Below are positions 16,441 to 23,633 of a stretch of 34,954 nucleotides of DNA, in pieces; within the stretch, counting starts at the first letter, position 1; the number at the start of each line of letters is the position of its first letter. The stretch covers positions 1-34,954 of the forward strand of contig CASDPA010000022.1 of assembly GCA_949282255.1 (NCBI GenBank). Direction: 5' to 3'. Source of the stretch: an uncultured Spirochaetales bacterium. GTDB lineage: Bacteria; Spirochaetota; Spirochaetia; Sphaerochaetales; Sphaerochaetaceae. The notes under the pieces are model-generated. The model had not been told where the DNA came from and did not search any database. It saw nothing but the letters and a program-made list of their open reading frames with translations. Position numbers and translations under genes: made by a program.

Positions 16441-17757
16441 TCAGAGATTTGTTGGAATGTACCCGCCGAATACCTGAGGAAGAATGAGGCTGATCTGAGG
16501 AACGAACGAGATCAGCAGAAGTGCTATGATCATACAACCATAGAACGGAAGCGTTGCTTTCACGACCTTTTCCATCGGTGTCTTTCCCACCGCTGATCCG
16601 ATGAAGAGGACCGCGCCTACAGGAGGTGTGAGAAGACCGATTCCGCAGTTGAGAACCACCATTATGCCGAACTGGATCGGATCGAGTCCGCATACCCCTG
16701 TTGCGATCGGAAGAAGGATCGGGGTTGCGATAAGGATGATCGGAGCCATATCCATGATACACCCGAGAATAAGCAGGATGAGGTTCAAAAGGAGTATGAG
16801 CACTATCCTGTTCGATGTGAGCGATGTGATCGCCTGGGCTGCAAGATCGGGCACGTGGAGGATTGTGAGACAGTTGCCGAATACGGCCGATGTTGCAATG
16901 AGAATAAGAACGATCGAGAGTGTTCCGACACATTCGTCGAGTGCCTTCCATACACCCTTCCATGTAAGTCCCTTGTAAATGAAGACGCTTACGATGAGCG
17001 AATAGATTACCGCGATTGCCGCAGACTCGGTTGCAGTGAACACACCGGCAACAACTCCGATGACGACGATTACGACCGCTGCGAGAGCCCAGATTGATTT
17101 TCCAAGCTGCTTGATGAGTCTGGTGATGCTGAACCTTTCTCCTTTTGGATAATGGCGCTTTACTGAAATTACATATGATCCGATCATCAGCGTAAGGGCC
17201 AGAAGTGCTCCAGGAAGGTATCCTGCGAGGAAGAGGCTTCCTACGGAGATGCCTCCTGCCGTGGTTGCATAGATGACCATGTTGTGGCTTGGAGGAACGA
17301 GCAGGCCTTCACATGATGATGTGATCGTTACTGCTGTTGAGAAATCCGCATCGTAGCCTTCGTTGACCATCATCGGGATCAAAATGGATCCGAGGGATGC
17401 GGTATCTGCCGAAGCTGATCCGGAGATTCCTCCGAAGAAATAGGAGGCGACAATATTAACCTGTGCAAGTCCTCCTCTCATCCAGCCTACGCATGCATTT
17501 GCAAGGGCGATGAGCTTTTCGGAGATTCCGCCTGTGCCCATGAGAACTCCCATGGTGATGAAGAACGGAACCGCCATCAATGAGAACGAGCTTATGCCTT
17601 TGACCATGAGGCGGCATACGTCATTGAGGTTGAGTCCCAAGAAAGACATGCAGAATACGGAGGAAAGTCCGACCGCATATGCGATTGGGAACCTGAGGAA
17701 GATCATGACGAAGAAGCTTCCCAGAAGAATTGCGATTGCTGCTGTATTGGCGTCCAT
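16441..17757 (-). CDS. dctM: TRAP transporter large permease (DctM)
   Basis: A 438-residue protein with about 12 hydrophobic segments, the ion-coupled translocation subunit of a TRAP importer. Typical blocks include FFGGISGSASADTASLGSILIP, LLVPPSHNMVIYA and GLLTPPVGAVLF. Its ATG shares one base with the TGA of the small permease gene (TGATG), so the two are coupled. The substrate is not predictable from the permease; a sugar acid is suggested by the nearby kduI/kduD. Confidence 0.93.
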   Translation of the reverse strand: MDANTAAIAILLGSFFVMIFLRFPIAYAVGLSSVFCMSFLGLNLNDVCRLMVKGISSFSLMAVPFFITMGVLMGTGGISEKLIALANACVGWMRGGLAQVNIVASYFFGGISGSASADTASLGSILIPMMVNEGYDADFSTAVTITSSCEGLLVPPSHNMVIYATTAGGISVGSLFLAGYLPGALLALTLMIGSYVISVKRHYPKGERFSITRLIKQLGKSIWALAAVVIVVIGVVAGVFTATESAAIAVIYSLIVSVFIYKGLTWKGVWKALDECVGTLSIVLILIATSAVFGNCLTILHVPDLAAQAITSLTSNRIVLILLLNLILLILGCIMDMAPIILIATPILLPIATGVCGLDPIQFGIMVVLNCGIGLLTPPVGAVLFIGSAVGKTPMEKVVKATLPFYGCMIIALLLISFVPQISLILPQVFGGYIPTNL

Positions 17758-18299
17758 CAGTCATTTACCTCCTCTTCCTTCACAAAGAATAGCTTGATAT
17801 GGTTGTAAATTGCTTCGATTTCGAAAATGATCATTGCAAATCCTGCAAGAGGAACCGGGAAATACATCCAGAAGCGGCTCAGCCATGGAAGGGACACGTA
17901 GAAGCCTCTTCCTCCGAGGGTTGTGGCATAACGCCAGCCGACGGTGAGCATTATAACTCCAAGTGCGAAAACGGCCACGTCGGACAGGATGTCGAGGATC
18001 CTGATTGCTAACTTGGGAAGATACCTGTCGAAGGCGGTCATGCGGATATGGGCTCCGCGGCGGATCGCAAGGGCGGCAGAAAGAACGGCCATGTACGACA
18101 TGAATGTAAGAACGACTTCTTCGGACCATGCCGGGTCGTCGAGAAGGGGTGTCAAGTCGCCCAGATAGCGGCCGGCTACGGCATAAGATGTGATGAGGAT
18201 ATCTCCGATCAGAAGGATCTTGCAGATGAAAAGCACGATCTTATATGTCCAGTCGTATGCCGGTCTGACCTTATCAAGGACCTGAAAGATTTTTGGCAT
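17757..18299 (-). CDS. dctQ: TRAP transporter small permease (DctQ)
   Basis: A 180-residue protein with four hydrophobic helices, matching the DctQ family in size and in the segment WSEEVVLTFMSYMAVLSAALAIRRGAHIRM in outline (about 58-87). It pairs with DctM in the membrane. A GGGAG sequence precedes its ATG. It is separated from dctP by two strong hairpins. Confidence 0.9.
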   Translation of the reverse strand: MPKIFQVLDKVRPAYDWTYKIVLFICKILLIGDILITSYAVAGRYLGDLTPLLDDPAWSEEVVLTFMSYMAVLSAALAIRRGAHIRMTAFDRYLPKLAIRILDILSDVAVFALGVIMLTVGWRYATTLGGRGFYVSLPWLSRFWMYFPVPLAGFAMIIFEIEAIYNHIKLFFVKEEEVND

Positions 18300-18319
18300 T
18301 TTTTATTCTCCCACTGTAA

Positions 18320-18374
18320 AGGATTCCAGGGGGTCTGGAATCCTTCTGAAAGCGGCCAGGCAGGAACCTGCCTG
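18320..18374. other. two adjacent strong hairpins between dctP and dctQ
   Basis: Hairpin 1 is a perfect 10-bp stem (18320-18329 and 18335-18344) with a 5-nt loop; hairpin 2 is CAGGCAGG / CCTGCCTG (18357-18364 and 18367-18374). On the minus strand only TTT follows hairpin 1, so termination would be partial. Such an element commonly lets binding protein be made in excess over permease, by mRNA stabilisation or attenuation. Confidence 0.65.
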
Positions 18375-18384
18375 CGCCGACTGG

Positions 18385-19434
18385 TTATTTGAGTGCTTTA
18401 AGCTGCTCGTAAAGCTCGGGCTGAGCCTTGCTGTAGGTGCTGTTCACATCTTCTACCGCTGCTTCCCATGGGCTCTTGTCTGTAACGTCGATCACATGGC
18501 AGCCTTCTGCCTTGAGCTGGTCGAGAACCTCGTTCTCAGCGCTTTCGGAGATTTCTGCGTTATAAGCCTGTGTGAGCTTTCCAGCTTCCATGATGACATC
18601 CTGCTGCTGCTTTGTGAGCTTTGCCCATGCAGTGTCGGTGATGACGACCTGGATTGCACCGAGGGTGTGTCCGTCAAGAATGAGGTACGGAGCAACTTCG
18701 GGGAATGCGTTGGACTTGTAGTTTGCAATCGGCTGCTCAGCACCATCGACAACACCTGTCTGAAGGGCTGAATAGAGCTCGCCGAAGGATACAACCGTCG
18801 GGGATGCGCCAAGACCCTTGACAAGACCGTTCATGATCGGGTCGTTGGATACGCGGAGCTTCATGCCTTTGAGATCCTCGATTCCTGCAATCGGAGAAAC
18901 TGTGAAGAAGTGCCTGAAACCTTCCTCCCCATAGAAGATGCCTCTGATAGGCAGGCCGATTTCCTGGGGTTCGTTGAGGAATTCCGGAGCAAGGTCGGAG
19001 TTTGCGAAGTTCCAGAAATGCTCTCTTGATTCAAACATGAACGGAAGGGAAAGAAGCATCGACTTCTGAGCTCCGTAGCTTGTGAGTGCGAATGCGGAGA
19101 TTCTGGACATGTCGATCGATGTTCCGCCACCGAGCATTGAATCGAGAACGTCGTTTTCAGATCCGAGAACGCCTGAGGCCTGCACATCGATTGTGATCGA
19201 TCCACCGGAAAGCTTTTCAACCTGCTCCTTGAAATAGGTGGCTGTTCTTCCGACGATTGTATCGAGAGGGTTGACTTCCGCATAAACAAGAGTTACGTGC
19301 GGATCTGTCGTGACATCTCCTGTTCCTTCTTTTGCTGTTGCGGCAGGAGCAGAAGTGCTCGAACTGTCCTTGGAGCAAGATACAAAGGACAGGATGAGTA
19401 CGATTGAAAGTACTGCAATAAGGAATTTTTTCAT
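18385..19434 (-). CDS. dctP: TRAP transporter substrate-binding lipoprotein (DctP)
   Basis: A 349-residue DctP-family protein. The signal peptide ends in LSFVSC (Cys20), so the mature protein should be lipid-anchored. Family features seen: LVYAEVNPLDT near the mature start, DLKGMKLRVSNDPIMNGLVKGLGASP (in outline) with the ligand-carboxylate Arg, and FGELYSALQTGVVDGAEQP. It delivers a carboxylate-containing ligand to DctQM. A strong AGGAGG site precedes the ATG. It is downstream of a sensory operon with a second DctP-like protein. Confidence 0.93.
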   Translation of the reverse strand: MKKFLIAVLSIVLILSFVSCSKDSSSTSAPAATAKEGTGDVTTDPHVTLVYAEVNPLDTIVGRTATYFKEQVEKLSGGSITIDVQASGVLGSENDVLDSMLGGGTSIDMSRISAFALTSYGAQKSMLLSLPFMFESREHFWNFANSDLAPEFLNEPQEIGLPIRGIFYGEEGFRHFFTVSPIAGIEDLKGMKLRVSNDPIMNGLVKGLGASPTVVSFGELYSALQTGVVDGAEQPIANYKSNAFPEVAPYLILDGHTLGAIQVVITDTAWAKLTKQQQDVIMEAGKLTQAYNAEISESAENEVLDQLKAEGCHVIDVTDKSPWEAAVEDVNSTYSKAQPELYEQLKALK

Positions 19435-19514
19435 TTCCTCCTCCTTGATTTGTGCATTTGAGGTATTTGGTTGGATTATTGTCCATGAGAAGGCCTTTAT
19501 CCACTTCCCGTATC

Positions 19515-19543
19515 ACTTTATCTTAAGATTTTGCAGCCCGCAA
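19515..19543 (-). promoter_or_regulatory. candidate dctPQM promoter
   Basis: On the minus strand TTGCGG (19538-19543) and TAAAGT (19515-19520) are 17 bp apart. The -35 is poor, as expected for an activator-dependent promoter. Confidence 0.35.
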
Positions 19544-19567
19544 GTTTCAGCAAAAAAAAGTGTCAGC
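19542..19567 (-). promoter_or_regulatory. candidate response-regulator site: 10-bp direct repeat
   Basis: On the plus strand AAGTTTCAGC (19542-19551) and AAGTGTCAGC (19558-19567) agree at 9 of 10 positions and start 16 bp apart. They abut the -35 box of dctP, where AraC-type activators usually bind as tandem monomers. Confidence 0.45.
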
Positions 19568-19607
19568 TATCTAAAAAAAATGAAAATACAAATTCCGGTA
19601 TCATCTT

Positions 19608-20606
19608 TTATATTGATCTGATTTCTTCGAGTATTGCCCTTTCCTCTTTGTTTAGTGACGAATAGATCGGTGCCATCATAGTTCTTATGGCTTCTATGTC
19701 TTCTTCTGAAGGCTTTGTTATCACTACGTCTGTCTGTGATAAAGCTTTCATGACTTCCTCTTCCGTTTCCTTCCATATTTTCCTTTCATAAATTGATGCT
19801 TCCATTGCACATTCTTTTATGATTGCGAGGAATTCAGGATCTACGGATTCGATCTTCCCCTTTGCCGCGCTGCTCATGAGCATTATCTCTGGAAGGCGGA
19901 AATGTTCATCCATATAAAAATACGGCGATACCAGGTAATGCCCTGTATAATAATAGCTGGGCATGTTGTTTTCCGCTCCGTCGATTTTCAGAAGCTGGAG
20001 TGCCGAGTATACATCGGAGTAGGGGATCTGGATACTTTTAGCTCCCAAAAGCTCTATCAGGGTGCTCATGAGTTCTGATTCCTGCACTCTTATTCTTTTC
20101 CCTGCAATATCTTTGGGGCTGTTGACCGGATTGCGGGTATAAAAACTTCTGGCCCCCGCATCGAACCAGCACATTCCCACCGCCCCATATTTTTCTGCAA
20201 CCGATAGGAAATCTTTTCCGACTTCCCCGTCGAGTACTCTCCACATGTGCTCCGAATCGTTATATAGATAAGGCATCTCCAATATGGCCATCTCCGGCAT
20301 GGTTTCTGCGAGCGTTCCGAGGGAAAAGCGGGAGAAGTCTATCCCTCCGATTAGAAGTTGCTCCAAAACGCTGACCTCCCCGCCTAGCTGTCCGTCACCA
20401 TATACTTCTATCGATATTCTTCCATTTGTCCTTTCTTCTACCATAGATGCGAAATAACGGGCGGCCTTGGTGGTGGGGTAGTATTCCGGTTGGTTATCCG
20501 CATATCTTAAAATAAGCTCTGGCCCGTTATCCTCGCCACCTGTCCTGGCACAGGACGTGGGAAACAGCATGAGTATGGTGGCCATCAGCAGAAGAATCCT
20601 ATTCAT
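19608..20606 (-). CDS. TRAP-type binding lipoprotein, probable sensor subunit
   Basis: A 332-residue DctP-family protein with a lipoprotein signal (LFPTSC, Cys19). Conserved elements: LRYADNQPEYYPTTKAARYF near the mature start, DIAGKRIRVQESELMS with the ligand Arg, and YSDVYSALQLLKIDGAENN. It is coupled by ATGA to the response regulator gene rather than to a permease, and the real transport binding protein (dctP) follows as a separate gene. By precedent (B. subtilis DctB-DctS, clostridial XylFII-LytS), it probably presents the ligand to the kinase. It could also feed DctQM. Confidence 0.85.
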   Translation of the reverse strand: MNRILLLMATILMLFPTSCARTGGEDNGPELILRYADNQPEYYPTTKAARYFASMVEERTNGRISIEVYGDGQLGGEVSVLEQLLIGGIDFSRFSLGTLAETMPEMAILEMPYLYNDSEHMWRVLDGEVGKDFLSVAEKYGAVGMCWFDAGARSFYTRNPVNSPKDIAGKRIRVQESELMSTLIELLGAKSIQIPYSDVYSALQLLKIDGAENNMPSYYYTGHYLVSPYFYMDEHFRLPEIMLMSSAAKGKIESVDPEFLAIIKECAMEASIYERKIWKETEEEVMKALSQTDVVITKPSEEDIEAIRTMMAPIYSSLNKEERAILEEIRSI

Positions 20607-21382
20607 GTCCTGACCTCCAACGCACTCTTTTTCCTAAAGTCCGTGGGAGTCATCCCTGTTTTCTTTTTGAACGCTCTTGCGAAATAACTCGAGCTTTCGT
20701 ATCCGACATTTCTGGCAATTTCCGAATTCGGCTTTAGGGGATCCTTCAATAGTTCTTTAGCTGCATTGATACGCAGATCCGATATATAGTCCACAAAGTT
20801 TATTCCGGTTGATTTCTTGAATAGTACAGAAAGATAAGAGGGGTTTATCCCTAATATGTCTCCCACTGATTCCAAAGAGATGTCGTACATCATGTAATTG
20901 TGCTGCAGATACAGCATGACACGGTTTATCAGCTGTCCTGATTTGTCCAGTCCGTCGCTTTCTCTGAGTTTTTTTGCTTCCTCTGCCGCCTCTGCAAGCG
21001 ATCTGTATGCCTCCACCTGTCCACTCGCCTTCCTAATGGCTTTTTCTACATCGTCCGCCTCGACAGGCTTTAAAATGTAGTCGGATGCACCGAGCTTCAG
21101 GGCTTCGTGGGCATAGGAAAAGAGGCTGTATGCGGTTATGAATATTATTTTTACGGATGGTTTCTGCCTGAGTATCTCGTTTGCGGCATCAAGACCGTTC
21201 ATTCCTGGCATCTCTATGTCCATAAGGACCACATCGGCATTCCAAAGCGTTGCGATGGTGACTGCGAGCCGGCCATTTTCCGCCGTCCTTATTTCGGCCA
21301 TCCTGCCGAAACGGGAGCAGATGATCTTCTCAAGAAATTCCCGTTCCATATGTTCATCATCGGCTATCAGTATCTTGATCAT
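20603..21382 (-). CDS. YesN/AraC-family response regulator
   Basis: A 259-residue short regulator. Receiver: acidic ADDEH at 7-11, phospho-acceptor D55 in VVLMDIEMP, K105 in YILKPVE. The C-terminal AraC double helix-turn-helix occupies about 155-255 (SLESVGDILGINPSYLSVLFKKSTG; NSEIARNVGYESSSYFARAFKKKTG). It overlaps the kinase gene by 26 bp and the binding-protein gene by ATGA, so kinase, regulator and binding protein form one unit. The dctP promoter is the obvious target. Confidence 0.92.
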   Translation of the reverse strand: MIKILIADDEHMEREFLEKIICSRFGRMAEIRTAENGRLAVTIATLWNADVVLMDIEMPGMNGLDAANEILRQKPSVKIIFITAYSLFSYAHEALKLGASDYILKPVEADDVEKAIRKASGQVEAYRSLAEAAEEAKKLRESDGLDKSGQLINRVMLYLQHNYMMYDISLESVGDILGINPSYLSVLFKKSTGINFVDYISDLRINAAKELLKDPLKPNSEIARNVGYESSSYFARAFKKKTGMTPTDFRKKSALEVRT

Positions 21383-22877
21383 CCTCTTGCTCCTCCTCTT
21401 CTTCGATTGTCTTCAATGGAAGGGTCAGACGGACTTTAGTCCCTTTTCCCTTTTGGGAATCGATCTCAAGCCCGCAACCTGCACCCTGCATGCGTAGCCT
21501 ACAGGCGACATTGGACAGCCCGATGTGATCCCCGGCCGCATTTTGGTCATAAAGTCTGTTTTTGATCTGTCCGAGCCTTTCTGTGTCCATCCCCACGCCA
21601 TCATCGGTTATCGTTATGCATAACAAAGCTTGTTCGATGTATGCCGATATCCTGATTTTCCCAGCCTCTTCTTTAGGCCCCAGTCCATGCCTGACCGCAT
21701 TTTCCACCATAGGTTGTAGGATGAACGATGGTACAAGCGTTTCGGTGAGGTCGATTTGTGGTGAAAGGTCCCATTCGATGCCTATTTTGTCTCCGAACCT
21801 GACCTGGCAAAGCAGGTGGAATTCGTTTACAATCATGATTTCTCTGGACAATGGCACAAGAAGTTCGTTGCTTGAAAGCGCGTAATGGAATAGCTTTCCA
21901 AGTGCACTTATAAGTCTTTCCGTTTCTTTAGCATTCTCCTTTCCTGCCATGTGCTTTATGACATTGAGCGTGTTGAATAGGAAATGAGGGTTTATCTGGC
22001 TTCTGAGTTGCTGCATTTTCTCCCTTTCAAGAAGGTTCTGCAACTCCAGTGTTTCGGTTTCCTTCTTGTGCAGCATACTTTCCATCGCCTGCTTCTCCTC
22101 AAGCAGTCCGACCCGTTCCTTTAGAGATCTTTTCATCACATTGAAGGATGAGGCGAGTCTGCTGAGCTCGTCGTTGCCGTTCTCGTCGAGATCCTGTATG
22201 CCGAATTCGGAGCGGCTGACTGCTTCGCTGGCCCTCTCCATTGCAAGCATCATCTTCAGAATCCTTGTCAGTGTGAGCATGACTATGACTGCGGAAACGG
22301 AACATAGGAAGAAAGCTATGTTCTCTATTATGTTTACGGTATCGTTCAGGGCCATGATGTCTGAAAACGATTCCCTGCTGTCGAGTATCGCCTGTTCGAG
22401 AAGCTCGCGGGAATACAGTCCCAGATACTCCAATGCCGGAGCAAGCTTGCCGTAATAAAGCTCGGTGGCATCCTGCACATTACCGTTAAGAAGATAGGAA
22501 AAGAGGCTGTCGGCGGCGTTTTTCACATATTTGTATGTGGTATCCACTGCATTGGACAGCAGATACTGCTCCCTCGAAAGTGTCCTGACATCCTTTTCGA
22601 TGATGGCAATCTCTTCGTCCATCGTTGCAAGATCATGGCGTATGTCCGCCATCAGTGTTGCCGGATTTCCGTAATCCCATCTGTGGTTCTCAAACAGGGA
22701 GGCGGCATCCTCTGTAGCATGCAGAAAACCGCTTATGGCCTGTATGTTGTGCATTTCTTTGTCCAGCGGCTCCATGACCCTTGCCTTTTGGAAGCTGTTT
22801 ATCCCCACTTCCACCACCAGTGCGAGAATGAACACAGAAAGGAAGAAAACCGTCCGAAACAATATGCTGTGGTTCAT
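21357..22877 (-). CDS. YesM/LytS-type sensor histidine kinase
   Basis: A 506-residue sensor kinase when started at the ATG at 22877, where the N-terminal TM helix (FRTVFFLSVFILALVVEVGI) begins at once; an in-frame extension to 22991 is not preferred. An extracytoplasmic helical domain of about 170 residues is followed by a second TM helix, HAMP region, coiled coil, His_kinase motif QINPHFLFN (His298), N-box QPMVENAVRHGLG and DDGVGM. First gene of the kinase-regulator-binding protein operon. It probably reads the loaded state of the cognate TRAP binding protein. Confidence 0.9.
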   Translation of the reverse strand: MNHSILFRTVFFLSVFILALVVEVGINSFQKARVMEPLDKEMHNIQAISGFLHATEDAASLFENHRWDYGNPATLMADIRHDLATMDEEIAIIEKDVRTLSREQYLLSNAVDTTYKYVKNAADSLFSYLLNGNVQDATELYYGKLAPALEYLGLYSRELLEQAILDSRESFSDIMALNDTVNIIENIAFFLCSVSAVIVMLTLTRILKMMLAMERASEAVSRSEFGIQDLDENGNDELSRLASSFNVMKRSLKERVGLLEEKQAMESMLHKKETETLELQNLLEREKMQQLRSQINPHFLFNTLNVIKHMAGKENAKETERLISALGKLFHYALSSNELLVPLSREIMIVNEFHLLCQVRFGDKIGIEWDLSPQIDLTETLVPSFILQPMVENAVRHGLGPKEEAGKIRISAYIEQALLCITITDDGVGMDTERLGQIKNRLYDQNAAGDHIGLSNVACRLRMQGAGCGLEIDSQKGKGTKVRLTLPLKTIEEEEEQEDDQDTDSR

Positions 22878-22918
22878 TCTCTTTTCCCTATGCAAAGTCC
22901 CGCCTCCGTATAAATTGG

Positions 22919-22927
22919 ATTCTAACA
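22919..22927 (-). promoter_or_regulatory. candidate extended -10 promoter of the sensory operon
   Basis: On the minus strand TGT-TAGAAT (TGn plus a 5/6 -10 box) lies about 42 bp upstream of the kinase ATG. No good -35 is seen, which an extended -10 tolerates. Confidence 0.4.
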
Positions 22928-23027
22928 TACTTTTATCCTGAAATCCCGTAAATATTGCGATAATGGGGATACCATGGTACTGTAAGTTCAAAACAGCGGC
23001 CTATCGGATGCTGCAAAGGAGCCTTTT

Positions 23028-23558
23028 ATGAAAATGAGCGTATATCTGGATGAGAAGACCTTCCGTTCTTTTACGGTTTTCGATATTCTCTCGCGCCGCA
23101 AATATTGGAAGAGTCCGGTGATCTTCGCTTCGATAATGACCTTTTCCGCCTTGGTCTGTTTCCTGATGCACAGCATAGATGGTGCCGTGCTTTTGGGTGT
23201 GGTGCTGTCTGTGATCGGACTGGGGATGCCTGTGATATATTTTTCCACATTCTTCAGCTCCCTGAAAAAGCAGGTGAAGCTTCAGAAGCTTGATCCACCG
23301 AGGAATGTCTATGATGTCGAACTGCTTGGCAAGGCGGACGGGATCATCGTCAGCAATGAAAAGGAGCAGGCCTGTTATAAGTGGAAGGATGCCTGGAAGG
23401 CCTACAGGAGCTTTTGTGCGATATATCTTTTCATCACAAGCGAGCGTGGCTTCATCCTTCCATATTCTTCCATGAAAGAAGGGGATGAGGCACTGTGGTG
23501 GTCTTTCATCCGTGACAATCTTGGCCAAGAGAAGTGCATCGACCTTCGCAAGAAATGA
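23028..23558 (+). CDS. YcxB-like membrane protein
   Basis: A 176-residue protein with two adjacent TM helices (about 28-70) and a C-terminal cytoplasmic beta-rich domain (about 90-170) containing SNEKEQACYKWKDAWKAY and a buried ITSERGFILPYSSM-type strand, as in YcxB-family C-terminal domains. The function of the family is unknown. AAAGGAG stands 6 nt before the ATG. It stands alone between the divergent kinase gene and the UvrA2 gene. Confidence 0.7.
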   Translation: MKMSVYLDEKTFRSFTVFDILSRRKYWKSPVIFASIMTFSALVCFLMHSIDGAVLLGVVLSVIGLGMPVIYFSTFFSSLKKQVKLQKLDPPRNVYDVELLGKADGIIVSNEKEQACYKWKDAWKAYRSFCAIYLFITSERGFILPYSSMKEGDEALWWSFIRDNLGQEKCIDLRKK

Positions 23559-23595
23559 TTTTCATCCGCAATTGTAGGAAAACCATGCCGATCCG

Positions 23596-23625
23596 GTGTC
23601 ATGGACCGCGATTATGAAATATAAT
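23596..23625 (+). promoter_or_regulatory. promoter of the UvrA2 gene, probably giving a leaderless mRNA
   Basis: TATAAT (23620-23625) is a perfect -10 box 8 nt before the ATG; GTGTCA (23596-23601) is a 4/6 -35 at 18 bp. There is no Shine-Dalgarno sequence. Confidence 0.5.
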
Positions 23626-23633
23626 CATTTATC

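Noticed and set aside
22970-22979. TACCATGGTA palindrome between the kinase and YcxB-like genes
   Set aside because: A perfect 10-bp palindrome, but single and without clear placement relative to a good promoter; chance cannot be excluded.
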